Below, one piece after another: positions 1 to 7,936 of a stretch of DNA of 64,000 nt (the stretch's first letter is position 1; every line of letters begins with the position of its first letter). Source of the DNA: Actinomycetes bacterium (GTDB lineage: Bacteria; Planctomycetota; Phycisphaerae; JAACET01); contig JAUXAG010000002.1 in NCBI GenBank assembly GCA_030614915.1, positions 1 through 64,000 of the forward strand, given 5' to 3'. A program made the translations under genes and the position numbers. The notes under the pieces were generated by a model. It made no database searches and was not told the origin of the DNA. It worked only from the letters and a program-made list of their open reading frames with translations.

Positions 1-934
1 CTGATATAGCCCGTTGCCGCAACCCGGTACGGCCTGGCCGTGTGGAACCACGCCGAATCAGACGCCATACAGAGGTTTACCCATATCTAACAATATCACG
101 CGATCTTGCACGAAAGAAATGCTTATCCTAATGCCATTAGGGTGATGCCCCGGAGGTTATCGAGTTTCATCCCGGCCTGGACGGAACCGCGTTATCCTCT
201 GCACTAAGGCTGTCAGCACAACACTGTCAAACCGGCAAGGGGGATACATTCAAAGGGTGACTTCCGGAGTAATTCATTAATCTGTCTGCACTCCGTCCCT
301 GTCGGTTGCAAACCAATATCCCGTACAACCGCGACTGTCATGACCGCCTGCCCGATGCACGTCACCTTCTTTCTTAGCCAATCGAGCGGGGTAGCAAACC
401 ATTGTCGATTTCTACAAACACATCTTCATATGGCATTCTGGCGGATACGCCAGGAAATGATAACCACCGCTTAGAACTTAGGTTATACGACATTCCCTGT
501 CCGGTCAAGAGAAATCCAGATGCTACCTACGACTGTTCTGACTCCTCATCAACTGGCCATAGCTAGCCACATACCTCAACGTTTTCATGACTTTGCACCG
601 CGCAACCCCACAAGTCATATCTAATGCTGTATTCAGGCTGCTCGCAAGCCGCATAGCCGTGGCAAAGGTAATTCTGTTTACTATCCGGATTTTCTCGTTA
701 CAATACCACCATGATATGGAAACCGTGGACATTATTTACCGTGGCCGTTGCTGGATGGATGAGCCGCTCAACGTCAAGAGAGGAGCCGATATTATGCTGA
801 GGATATGTTGTTGACAGATCGTCTTTATTCATAGAAGGTCGGAGGGGTGACGACCCAATACCGGTCAACACGGCTTCACCCGTCACGTGAGAACGTGGTG
901 CTTTTCCAGAAGCTTTGATCTAGAGCAACCAGAA
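1..934. other. Left-edge region without a recognisable gene
   Basis: All frames are broken by stops and no frame gives a protein I recognise. The only structure found is a decayed copy of an insertion-sequence left end (annotated separately at 655-765). The stretch looks like degraded accessory DNA, consistent with lying inside a mobile island that continues beyond the left edge. Confidence 0.5.
655..765 (+). repeat. Decayed left-end fragment of the IS at 1.9-3.1 kb
   Basis: About 110 bp here align with 1913-2023, the upstream end and first codons of the transposase gene. Shared blocks include ATTCTGTTTACT, ACAATACCACCATGAT, TTTACCGTGGCCGTTGC and GGATGGATGAGCC. Differences are scattered substitutions, and similarity stops abruptly after the GGATGGATGAGCC block. 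It is therefore a truncated, diverged relative of the same IS in the same orientation, not the intact copy. Confidence 0.8.
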
Positions 935-1786
935 ATGCTTAACCTGATTCTTGACACCAATACACTATTTAATCCAACGGATCTCAGACAACTGGCTACC
1001 AATCCGCAGTACGTGTTGTGGGGGTCGATACTTAACATTGTAGAAACGATTTCGGATATTGTCGATGATGCTAGCTTCAGCAAAGCAAGATCTCAGCTTC
1101 GAATCCTAAGGGAGGTTGCTGGGAAGAACCTCTTGCCTGATCCCGATAGGCTCTTTCGCAGGGATATTGGGTATTACATCAAGAATGCGGAGTTGGACAT
1201 CTGGCAGCTCATGATCGATATTGTCATTTCTGCAAATACCCTTGAGGAGTGCGTGAAAGGCAAAGCCAATGAGACTCTGGGAATCTTTCAAAAACTCAAT
1301 GTGCAAGAGGCGCAAGAATGGAGGCAGGCTTGCGGCAGTGCATTCTTAAATGACACGACTCGGATGATCCAATCTCTTAATCGCAGTGCAGTCTGTACTG
1401 AAAATACATGGCAAGTCAAAATGGAAGAAAGGGAACTATCTGCTTTGCGTCACTTCTTCCGATTTTCCGAGGCAGACGAGATGATGGTGCGTGCCGTTCT
1501 TGAACGAAATGGTATTACGTCAACGATGGCTACCCGCGATGTGTTTGAACGAGCCTTATCCATATTGACTCACTTTACTAAGGCGTACCAGGGCTATTTG
1601 CTGAAAATATTCCAGGACAACACCAAACCGCGTGAGAATGATTACAACGATCTTCACCTGACTATGGCCATTTGGCGACCAGGATGGATCCTAGTCACTC
1701 AGGAGAGCAAATTGCGTGAGTGGATGCGCTTGGGTGGTGTAGCATCGCCGAAATATGCTTCGATAGAGGAACTCTTGAGGGGATGA
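935..1786 (+). CDS. PIN-domain-like protein
   Basis: A 283-residue protein with PIN-fold layout: a hydrophobic first strand ending in D7-T-N, a conserved-looking acidic residue in helix 2 (E37), and a C-terminal block with D236/D239 followed by a strand ending in T-Q-E where many PIN nucleases have T-x-D. PIN domains are Mg2+-dependent RNases, often toxins. This one is about twice the usual toxin length, with a long helical middle. The start chosen is the internal ATG directly before the first strand; a longer frame begins 48 bases upstream but its extra residues do not look like protein. No antitoxin-like gene is adjacent, so a VapC-type role is not supported. Family assignment rests on the pattern only. 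Confidence 0.55.
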   Translation: MLNLILDTNTLFNPTDLRQLATNPQYVLWGSILNIVETISDIVDDASFSKARSQLRILREVAGKNLLPDPDRLFRRDIGYYIKNAELDIWQLMIDIVISANTLEECVKGKANETLGIFQKLNVQEAQEWRQACGSAFLNDTTRMIQSLNRSAVCTENTWQVKMEERELSALRHFFRFSEADEMMVRAVLERNGITSTMATRDVFERALSILTHFTKAYQGYLLKIFQDNTKPRENDYNDLHLTMAIWRPGWILVTQESKLREWMRLGGVASPKYASIEELLRG

Positions 1787-1911
1787 TCCCCAGAATATCT
1801 GCTTGGACACGGCCTTTTAACGATCAAGATCAAGCGTTGGAAATGGCGTGGCCGCGCCATTTTCAATCCCGTGTGGTCCCAAAAGTCGGCCGAAGTCTAA
1901 TTCCTTTGTGC

Positions 1912-3110
1912 GACCATAGCCTTGCCAAGAGGATTCTGTTTACTCACCAGCCTTCCCCCGCTACAATACCACCATGATCTGGAAACCATGGACACTATTT
2001 ACCGTGGCCGTTGCCGGATGGATGAGCCAGCAACAACAGGAGGTGATAGCTTACCTCCGTGAGGAAAACCGCATCTTGCGGGAGCAACTTGGCCGGAAAC
2101 GCATCCTTCTGAGTATCGAGCAAAAACGCCGTTTGGCGACCAAGGGCAAGATAATTGGTCGGGCTTTGCTTGCTCAATTCGGAACCTTGTTTTCCCCAGG
2201 TACGATTTTGAAATGGCACCGCATGCTCATTGCCCGTAAGTACGACGGGAGCGGCAAGCGGCGCCCTGGTCCGCCGCCAACTAAGAGGAAGATGATCCGC
2301 GACCTGGTGTTGCGGATGGCTCGTGAAAACGATACGTGGGGATACGGCCGCATCTACGGAGAACTGCGTGGCCTGGGCTACGATGTGCACTGGCAGACCG
2401 TCCGGCGGGTAATGAAGGACCATGGCCTACTGGACGATCCTGACCCCGAGGCAAAGACATCCTGGAAGGACTTCCTCCGTTCGCACTGGGAAAGCATCGC
2501 GGCCTGCGATTTTTTTACTTTGGAGGCCTGGACGCGAGCTGGCTTGACACGATTCCTTGTCCTCTTTGTAATCGAGCTGTCTACCAGAAGAGTAAAACTT
2601 GTAGGCATTCATCATACACCTACTGAACCATGGATGCTTCAGCAGGCCCACAATCTGACTGACGCTGAGGACGGATTCCTCAAAGGCAAACGAGTGCTCA
2701 TACATGATCGTGATCCGCTCTTCACGAAGAAGTTTCAGAGAACGCTCGGTAGCGTGGGCGTGCGATGTCTTAAGATGCCCAAGCAGTCGCCAAATTTAAA
2801 TTCTTACGCCGAAGCCTGGATACAGAATGCAAAAAGAGAGTGTTTCAATAGAATGATCTTCTTTGGCGAAGCCCATGTCCGTCACGTGGTCGAGCAATAC
2901 GTCGAACATTTCAATCTCGAAAGGCCTCACAAGGGATTGGGCCACCGTCGGCCGGTGGAACCAGCGGAGGCCCCATGTCGGGACGGGCCTGTCATTTGCC
3001 GGGAACGGCTCGGCGGGTTGCTCAAGAGCTACCAGCGAGAAGCAGCATAGCCTCGGATGTAACATGGAACCCCAGCTATATAGCAGTATGGCAGGGTGAA
3101 AACGCTGTGA
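1912..3110 (+). mobile_element. Insertion sequence with integrase-type transposase
   Basis: The unit contains one transposase gene plus short non-coding flanks. The left boundary is estimated from the point where similarity to the fragment at 655-765 begins; the right boundary is approximate. I could not identify convincing terminal inverted repeats or a target duplication by eye, so both edges are uncertain. Confidence 0.6.
1974..3050 (+). CDS. Integrase-core (DDE) transposase
   Basis: A 358-residue transposase. The N-terminal third is an HTH region beginning with a helix around residues 19-40 and includes a W-G-Y-G-R-I motif near 122-127, typical of IS3/IS481-like DNA-binding regions. The retroviral-integrase catalytic core has D179, D245 (in the I-H-D-R-D motif) and E280, giving the diagnostic 34-residue D-E spacing. 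The C-terminus has the usual Y-x-x-x-F-N-x-x-R-P-H-x-G-L motif. It cuts and joins the IS ends. The frame is uninterrupted, so this copy may be active. A 5' piece of a diverged relative lies 1.2 kb upstream. A single-frame gene without the IS3 orfA/orfB frameshift argues for an IS481-like or related group. Confidence 0.88.
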   Translation: MIWKPWTLFTVAVAGWMSQQQQEVIAYLREENRILREQLGRKRILLSIEQKRRLATKGKIIGRALLAQFGTLFSPGTILKWHRMLIARKYDGSGKRRPGPPPTKRKMIRDLVLRMARENDTWGYGRIYGELRGLGYDVHWQTVRRVMKDHGLLDDPDPEAKTSWKDFLRSHWESIAACDFFTLEAWTRAGLTRFLVLFVIELSTRRVKLVGIHHTPTEPWMLQQAHNLTDAEDGFLKGKRVLIHDRDPLFTKKFQRTLGSVGVRCLKMPKQSPNLNSYAEAWIQNAKRECFNRMIFFGEAHVRHVVEQYVEHFNLERPHKGLGHRRPVEPAEAPCRDGPVICRERLGGLLKSYQREAA

Positions 3111-3247
3111 GCCGTGTCTTCCACACCAACTATCATTCCTAAAGCTCCTGCTTCACTTCATCTAATACAGCAGCAAGAGATCCTTTGCGCTAACTGCGCC
3201 TACACAATTAACTTACGTCGATTCCCGAAATAATTTTTAGAAATCAC

Positions 3248-3276
3248 TTGCGCGCTGCCCAAAATCGCGCTATCCT
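3248..3276 (+). promoter_or_regulatory. Putative sigma-70 promoter
   Basis: TTGCGC and TATCCT are separated by exactly 17 bases, 37 bases upstream of the next start codon. Between it and the gene a short inverted repeat (CTGGG/CCCAG, 3282-3297) sits directly before the ribosome binding site. Confidence 0.45.
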
Positions 3277-3312
3277 TTATCCTGGGTCATTAGCCCAGAA
3301 AGGTGGTATCTC

Positions 3313-3615
3313 ATGACACTCGGTATTCGAAAGACAATCGTTTTGGTTCTTGTTGCATCTATATTTCTCTTGGCTAACATGTGGCTGGTGATGAACTGGC
3401 TGCAGGACAAGGGCGTGATCGATATGGCCAAATACGTCAGGACAGAGTACCTGACAGGGACTGCTATCACGATCATTGTTGCCCTGTTGATCCTACTGGT
3501 CAGGCCCGCTAGAGAGGCTGCAGGCCGCTCTGGTTGGATCCGGAGATGCCCTGTCTGTGATCACCGGCTGCTTGGCAGAGGAGCATATTGCGGCGAGTGT
3601 GGGAGTAAAGCCTAA
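3313..3615 (+). CDS. Small membrane protein with C-terminal zinc ribbon
   Basis: A 100-residue protein. Two hydrophobic segments (about residues 8-28 and 50-66) are predicted membrane helices. The C-terminal 25 residues form a zinc-ribbon-like knuckle pair, C-P-V-C followed by C-G-E-C. The start has a good ribosome binding site (AAAGGTGG) and a plausible promoter. The fold is visible but no function can be assigned. It lies just left of the tRNA-derived attachment site and so probably belongs to the left-hand element rather than the 24.9-kb one. Confidence 0.6.
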   Translation: MTLGIRKTIVLVLVASIFLLANMWLVMNWLQDKGVIDMAKYVRTEYLTGTAITIIVALLILLVRPAREAAGRSGWIRRCPVCDHRLLGRGAYCGECGSKA

Positions 3616-3623
3616 GGCCTTGA

Positions 3624-3700
3624 GTTTTGGGACAGTTTTGGGACAAAACCAGTTCGAAAACAGTCCCAAACCAGTTCCAGACCAGTTCCAATCCAGTTAC
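3624..3700 (+). repeat. 11-bp-phased direct repeats beside the attachment site
   Basis: GTTTTGGGACA occurs twice in perfect tandem (3624-3634, 3635-3645). CCAGTT then recurs at 3649, 3671, 3682 and 3693, at spacings of 22, 11 and 11 bases. An inverted relative of the first repeat lies at about 3657-3671. The spacing of one helical turn places all sites on one face of the DNA. This is what integrase arm-type sites or a cooperative regulator array look like. The array lies on the left side of the tRNA fragment, so I assign it to the right arm of a left-hand element. Confidence 0.6.
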
Positions 3701-3761
3701 GTAAGTGCTTTTAGGACAATCAGAAAGCTAGGAATAGCAATGACTTAGAAATGTGCGTAGA

Positions 3762-3810
3762 CAGCTTCCCAAGCTGGACGTCGGCGGTTCGAATCCGCTC
3801 GCCCGCTTTG
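3762..3810 (+). other. attL: tRNA-Gly(CCC) 3' half; left attachment site
   Basis: The 49 bases match 28578-28626 exactly. They contain the anticodon loop TTCCCAA with most of its stem (CAGC/GCTGG), a variable loop, a T-arm (GGCGGTTCGAATCCGC) and the 3' acceptor strand GCGGGC-complementary GCCCGCT. No D-arm or 5' acceptor strand precedes it, so it is a remnant, not a functional gene. Sequence identity starting in the anticodon stem and running to the 3' end is characteristic of tyrosine-recombinase integration into tRNA genes. Confidence 0.88.
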
Positions 3811-3929
3811 AGCATTATGGCGCATTTTGACGCAAGTTGCTGTATTTTGAGGCATTTAGGAAAATCTGGACATACTGAATGGAAAGGGGCATTTTGCATC
3901 ATAGTGCAGCTTGGCGCGTGGTTTTGCGG

Positions 3930-3958
3930 CCTGCGCGCTGTCAAATGCGCTGCGCGCC
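3930..3958. repeat. GC-rich palindromic segment near the left end
   Basis: A CCTGCGCGCTG block followed by TGCGCTGCGCG can fold on itself. Closely related segments precede the three right-end-type sites at 23151-23172, 24856-24874 and 28492-28515, so this appears to be an element-end feature and not random sequence. Confidence 0.5.
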
Positions 3959-4055
3959 TAGTGGGACAAGGGGGGATGTATACCCACGGCTATAGAATCC
4001 CAAGTGAACTTTTACTATCATGCGTGTGGGCACGCTAAACAAGATAATAAACACT

Positions 4056-5195
4056 ATGCCATTTAAGATTAAATTCAGTTCACTCCCGGCTGGTTTTTCC
4101 ACCCAGGCGATTAAAGGTCCAGGCCTGGTACGTATTTGTACAAGGGAGTTCTTATCCTCAGAAGATGGAGATACGCTCGTAGCGAGGCTGGAGGCAATCT
4201 CAGAGCTCCTTTTTCCTTTGATCACACCCCGAACTGTAATAAGACCCTCTTGCATCGATCATTTGCTCACTATTATACGGCCTAATAGTACCGGAATTAT
4301 CTACATAAATGAGCTAGATATTCATGCAGAAATACAAGCCAAGAAAGATCTAAAGAAAGGGCAAGCAGTTTTCTTGGATGATATTGCCGATGTCAGAAGG
4401 ATTAGTTTTTTTCATAATAAATCACCAATTGAGATTCCACGGGATGCAGGCATTATAGTCCTTATGTCCAGCGCTTGGCGTAAGGGACTCTTTTATGATC
4501 TGTCTCCGCTCCCTCCGGGCAAAGGCAATCCAAGAGATTACGACATCGAAGTATTCTTGGGACAGTGCCACGCATACTTGGCGTTCCAGAGTAGGCTGAA
4601 ACTCTCAGCTACGGAATTCGAGGGATTAATCCAGCAAAAATGGTTTCCTTTTATCGCTTTAAAACGGAAAACCATCGCTGAGATGGTCAATTGCATAAGA
4701 AATGATTGGTCTATAGATGATTTGCTTGGGAAAATCAGAGAAGAGGTAACAGAAAGAATTAAATCGCGCCACAATAACTGGACCAATAATCCGTTTTTCC
4801 AGCCACACGTCACTATCATTGAAACGGCGGCGGAAAGATATTTGAACGGGGATTTTATTAGTGCGGTATCTATCCTATTCCCCCGCATAGAGGGTATATT
4901 GAGAACATATCATATTCTGACTCATCCGGAGCAGAACATTACACAGACTAAGCTGCTAGACTCTGCGTTAGATGATAATCCTAAGATACAGCACGCCCGG
5001 TGTTTACTATTACCGAATAGATTCCGAGAATATCTTGCAGAGGTCTTTTTCGAATCATTTGATCCTCAAGATCCTCAGGGGTTTTCTAGGCACACAATTG
5101 CTCATGGCGTGACACCGGCCACTAATTTCAACGAAAAAGCCGCAACTCTTGGATTCCTAATTCTTGACCAGTTATCTTATTGCCTAGCATGCTGA
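4056..5195 (+). CDS. Hypothetical protein with HEPN-like C-terminus
   Basis: A 379-residue protein of unrecognised family. The C-terminal third (about 250-379) is helical and ends in R345-H-T-I-A-H350 followed by G, an R-x4-H motif in the position and context seen in HEPN ribonucleases and abortive-infection proteins. The N-terminal part is mixed alpha/beta without a motif I know. I chose the second in-frame ATG because the first 12 residues look non-coding. It stands alone at the element's left end beside a DUF2971 gene, a pairing suggestive of anti-phage cargo. The HEPN call is an inference from one short motif. Confidence 0.5.
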   Translation: MPFKIKFSSLPAGFSTQAIKGPGLVRICTREFLSSEDGDTLVARLEAISELLFPLITPRTVIRPSCIDHLLTIIRPNSTGIIYINELDIHAEIQAKKDLKKGQAVFLDDIADVRRISFFHNKSPIEIPRDAGIIVLMSSAWRKGLFYDLSPLPPGKGNPRDYDIEVFLGQCHAYLAFQSRLKLSATEFEGLIQQKWFPFIALKRKTIAEMVNCIRNDWSIDDLLGKIREEVTERIKSRHNNWTNNPFFQPHVTIIETAAERYLNGDFISAVSILFPRIEGILRTYHILTHPEQNITQTKLLDSALDDNPKIQHARCLLLPNRFREYLAEVFFESFDPQDPQGFSRHTIAHGVTPATNFNEKAATLGFLILDQLSYCLAC

Positions 5196-5287
5196 ACTGG
5201 CCTGTAAGCAGAATGCCAATGCCGCTCCATAGGGGGTATAAAGTTGGTGAAGATCAACTCCGCAAGACAGTAATGGTGATTTTATAA

Positions 5288-6094
5288 ATGACAATAGTGC
5301 GTTACGTAAATCTTGATGAAAGCGAACTAGATCAGAGCGTATTGAGATATTTAACGTTTACGAAATTCATCTCTTTGATCACCTATCAGTCGCTTTGGTT
5401 TTCAAAGCTCAAGATTCTGCAAGACGAATATGAGGGAGTACTTCCAGCAGAGACAGAAACTAAAATACACCAAAATAATCAGGGATGGAAGTCTCTATTT
5501 ACTTCTCCAGAACACCATAAACAGATAGATGCTTTTCCTTCAAATAATGTGAAAGATGGTAGAGAGCTGACGGTCGTTAATTGTTGGACCCTTAATACGA
5601 TTGAGTCAGAGCGAATGTGGGGTGAATATGTTGGGAGCAGTGAAGGAGTCGCGGTAAAATCAACAATCCGAAAACTGGCTACATACGTGTACGCTTACCC
5701 AGAATGGAGTCATATTGGCAAAGTGAAATATGTCGATCACCAATCTTATGAGATGACAACATATAAGGCCCAGCAAGCCCATGAACGTGCGTTTCTTAAG
5801 GATAAAGAAGAATATAGCCATGAGCAGGAGGTCCGAATCACTTCCATAAGCATTAAGACTCCTTGGTGTGCGGGGATGAATGGAAAGCCACTTACTAGGA
5901 AAGATTATACAGGCAAGAACATGAATAATTTCGAGAACCCTGGGCTTTATATAGGAGTTAATTTGCATAAGCTCATTAACTTTATCATATTGGCGCCAGG
6001 TGCTCCAAAGTGGTTTGAGCTTCTCGTGAGGCGAATTGTAGAATTGTCAAAGTTTCCTTGCGAGGTTGAAAGATCTCAAATGGAAAATGTCTAA
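5288..6094 (+). CDS. DUF2971 family protein
   Basis: A 268-residue protein with the DUF2971 pattern: an opening Y/K-rich segment with a motif like L-x-F-S-K-L-x-x-x-x-D-x-x-E-G (about residues 38-57), a central C-W-T-L-N-T-x-E-S-E-R-M-W motif (about 97-109), and an E-Y-S-H-E-Q-E-V-R-I motif (about 178-187). The family is common in defence islands and mobile elements; its molecular function is not established to my knowledge. It follows the HEPN-like gene by 92 bases on the same strand and converges on the integrase gene. Confidence 0.7.
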   Translation: MTIVRYVNLDESELDQSVLRYLTFTKFISLITYQSLWFSKLKILQDEYEGVLPAETETKIHQNNQGWKSLFTSPEHHKQIDAFPSNNVKDGRELTVVNCWTLNTIESERMWGEYVGSSEGVAVKSTIRKLATYVYAYPEWSHIGKVKYVDHQSYEMTTYKAQQAHERAFLKDKEEYSHEQEVRITSISIKTPWCAGMNGKPLTRKDYTGKNMNNFENPGLYIGVNLHKLINFIILAPGAPKWFELLVRRIVELSKFPCEVERSQMENV

Positions 6095-6157
6095 CCAAGT
6101 ACTTCAGTGGCTTGGTGTCTCGTCCGTCTTGAGGTTGCTTCAGGAGATTTTTATAGA

Positions 6158-7336
6158 TTATGAGTTGACTCGCCCAAACCCCGCAAGCGAGTTGATGGCG
6201 TTGATGGTATCGGCGGTCTGCAGCGCAGTGTAATGAGCCAGAGTTGTACGATAATCGCTGTGTCGCATGATCCGCTGTGCAATCTGCGGAGCGACGCCAT
6301 TTAGAGCCAAATTAGTCCCCAACGTTGTCCTCATGGCATGCAGATCAACGATCCGACCCTCAGAATCTTTTTGGGCAAGAAAATCAGATTGCCGGCGACG
6401 TTTTTTCTCCTCGTCGCCTTTTGCTTCCTTGATCCATTTCTCCCGCGCGCGAACAATATCCTTATAGAATGTCAGAATTGTTGGCATAGTGTTGAAGACT
6501 CTGCCGTTTGCTCTGCCATTGTCGGGTTTTATTTTTGCCAGAACATCTACAACCTGATTATGCAGAGGAATTATGTCTTCCCGCTTGGCCTTGCCCACAT
6601 TCATGCGAACTCTTAGGGTCTGCTTTTCGAAATCAACATCCGCCCAGATAAGATGCTTTAATTCATTCCGGCGAAGCCCTGTCATCACAGCTGTAAGATA
6701 TACGGGATATCTAGGGAAATAACGTCTATTAGCCTCGTCCTGCTCAATGGCCGTTTCCAAAAGGCGAGTCAATTCTTCATTAGTCAATGCCCGGCGGACC
6801 CGGCGTCGATCTTCCTGCTCATTTAATTTTGGAATAATGGATAAAGAATGATTTCGTATTCGACCCGTCTTCGTTGCCCAATTCATAAGAGCCACGATGT
6901 CTGCCCGATAGTGATTTACGGTCCGGGCTGACTTTCCGTCTGTTTTGAGTCCTTGCAGGAACTTTTCTACAACAATCGGCTCCAAATCCGATAGACGTTT
7001 TGCTTCAGTCGCCAAGATCATGGATTCTACATGGGTCTCTTTCAGTCCTAGTGTGCCTTTGCTCATTCCGACGTGTCGGCAATGGTCTAGATATTCCTTC
7101 ACGTGCAGGGCAAGCGGCCGATCGCCCTGCACAACATATCTGTCATCAGCTACAGTAATCACGCCATTTTTGAATTTGCGGACTTTATCCTCTAGGGCCT
7201 GAGCGATTTCCCGCGTTACTGCCTTATCTGGACTGCCTCTAACGACCTGGCGATGCCCGTTCTCGTCCGTATAGGCAATCATCCAGGGCCTGTCCTTGCG
7301 CTTTCTGTACTTTGTCCTTTTGAAAATACTGGCCAT
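6158..7336 (-). CDS. int: Tyrosine recombinase (integrase)
   Basis: A 392-residue site-specific recombinase. An N-terminal arm-binding region (1-70) and a SAM-like core-binding domain (about 74-165) precede the catalytic domain. The catalytic set is complete: R222 in the T-G-L-R-R-N-E motif, a lysine near 249-251, H333-x-x-R336, H359 and nucleophile Y369. It should integrate and excise the element at the tRNA-Gly(CCC) anticodon-arm sites. It is translated right after a small HTH gene, and its ribosome binding site (AGGAG) lies within that gene's last codons, which implies coupling. The gene points toward the left attachment site, the usual placement of an element integrase. Confidence 0.93.
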   Translation of the reverse strand: MASIFKRTKYRKRKDRPWMIAYTDENGHRQVVRGSPDKAVTREIAQALEDKVRKFKNGVITVADDRYVVQGDRPLALHVKEYLDHCRHVGMSKGTLGLKETHVESMILATEAKRLSDLEPIVVEKFLQGLKTDGKSARTVNHYRADIVALMNWATKTGRIRNHSLSIIPKLNEQEDRRRVRRALTNEELTRLLETAIEQDEANRRYFPRYPVYLTAVMTGLRRNELKHLIWADVDFEKQTLRVRMNVGKAKREDIIPLHNQVVDVLAKIKPDNGRANGRVFNTMPTILTFYKDIVRAREKWIKEAKGDEEKKRRRQSDFLAQKDSEGRIVDLHAMRTTLGTNLALNGVAPQIAQRIMRHSDYRTTLAHYTALQTADTINAINSLAGFGRVNS

Positions 7337-7338
7337 GA

Positions 7339-7551
7339 TTATCTCCTCTTTTTAGGTACCTGCACACTAAAGCCAATATTTTGGGCCAATTTGTCCACTA
7401 GCTTCAAAGACAGATTGGATTTACCTCGCACAAAACGTGAGAGTAGGGACTCTGAAATTCCCGTCTCTTTAGCCAGGCGGTAGCGGGTTTTGCCGCAACC
7501 CTCAATGGCTCGGCGAATCTGTTCACTGAATTTGAGTCTTCTTCGTGCCAT
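7339..7551 (-). CDS. Small XRE-type HTH regulator
   Basis: A 70-residue protein nearly all of which is a Cro/CI-type helix-turn-helix: a Y-R-L-A-K-E-T-G-I-S helix-turn followed by the recognition helix S-x-L-S-R-F-V-R-G-K. The chosen ATG has an AAGGAGG ribosome binding site eight bases upstream; an upstream extension in the same frame has no such site. Its stop is three bases from the integrase start. It probably controls integrase expression, and the palindromic GTGGTACGCG sites upstream (7801-7927) are candidate operators. Confidence 0.8.
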   Translation of the reverse strand: MARRRLKFSEQIRRAIEGCGKTRYRLAKETGISESLLSRFVRGKSNLSLKLVDKLAQNIGFSVQVPKKRR

Positions 7552-7936
7552 AATCAGCCTCCTTAGATACTTGCATATTTGTCCAGTAGAATTATACCAG
7601 CCCCACATTGGTAGTGCAATGGGCAAGGCAAAAATAATTGCCGCTGACCCAGGAGCCCCTGTGTGGCCCGTAGGGCGTCGCCAGGGCCAAAAAGGGCCCC
7701 AATGTACCCAAAAAGCCAGATAGCGAATCCTGGGGTCGCACAACCCCTCCCAGCGTCGGGCTGGCTGGGGTACCGGGCAGCTAACCGGGCCTACTAGCTT
7801 GTGGTACTCAGTGGTACGCGTGTGAAATAACTTATGAGTCATAAGGAAATTCTCAGTAAAAACGTGTAAAAACCTAGATATATATTACGTAGTTCTAGCT
7901 GTGGTACGCGTGCCACCGCGTACCACAGCACTATGC
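7552..7936. other. Intergenic region between HTH and primase genes
   Basis: No gene is visible. The right half carries the GTGGTACGCG repeat and hairpin array described separately; the left half shows nothing that I recognise. Confidence 0.7.
7801..7927. repeat. GTGGTACGCG iteron-like repeats and perfect hairpin
   Basis: GTGGTAC occurs at 7801, 7811 and 7901, the last two extended to GTGGTACGCGTG. At 7900-7927 TGTGGTACGCG is followed after six bases by its exact reverse complement, an 11-bp stem. There is no T-run, so a terminator is unlikely. Position between a regulator and a P4-type primase suggests an origin or an operator cluster; the choice between them is open. Confidence 0.6.

Larger units (their letters stand above)
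3616..4055. other. Intergenic region holding the left attachment site
   Basis: No gene is visible. From left to right it holds an 11-bp-phased repeat array, a 49-bp tRNA-Gly 3' half, and a GC-rich palindromic segment, each listed separately. Confidence 0.8.

Noticed and set aside
1720-1977. 85-residue plus-strand frame bridging the PIN gene and the IS
   Set aside because: It overlaps the PIN gene end and has no recognisable features or binding site.
3762-3810. Functional tRNA-Gly gene
   Set aside because: D-arm and 5' acceptor strand are missing upstream, as they are at 28578.
3720-3944. Minus-strand frame with A-G-E-R-I-R-T-A-D-V-Q-L-G-K
   Set aside because: It is the antisense translation of the tRNA-Gly fragment, a well-known kind of false protein; the same peptide appears at the right attachment site.
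7900-7927. Terminator of the primase gene
   Set aside because: The stem is perfect but no T-run follows on either strand, and the same motif recurs as direct repeats.
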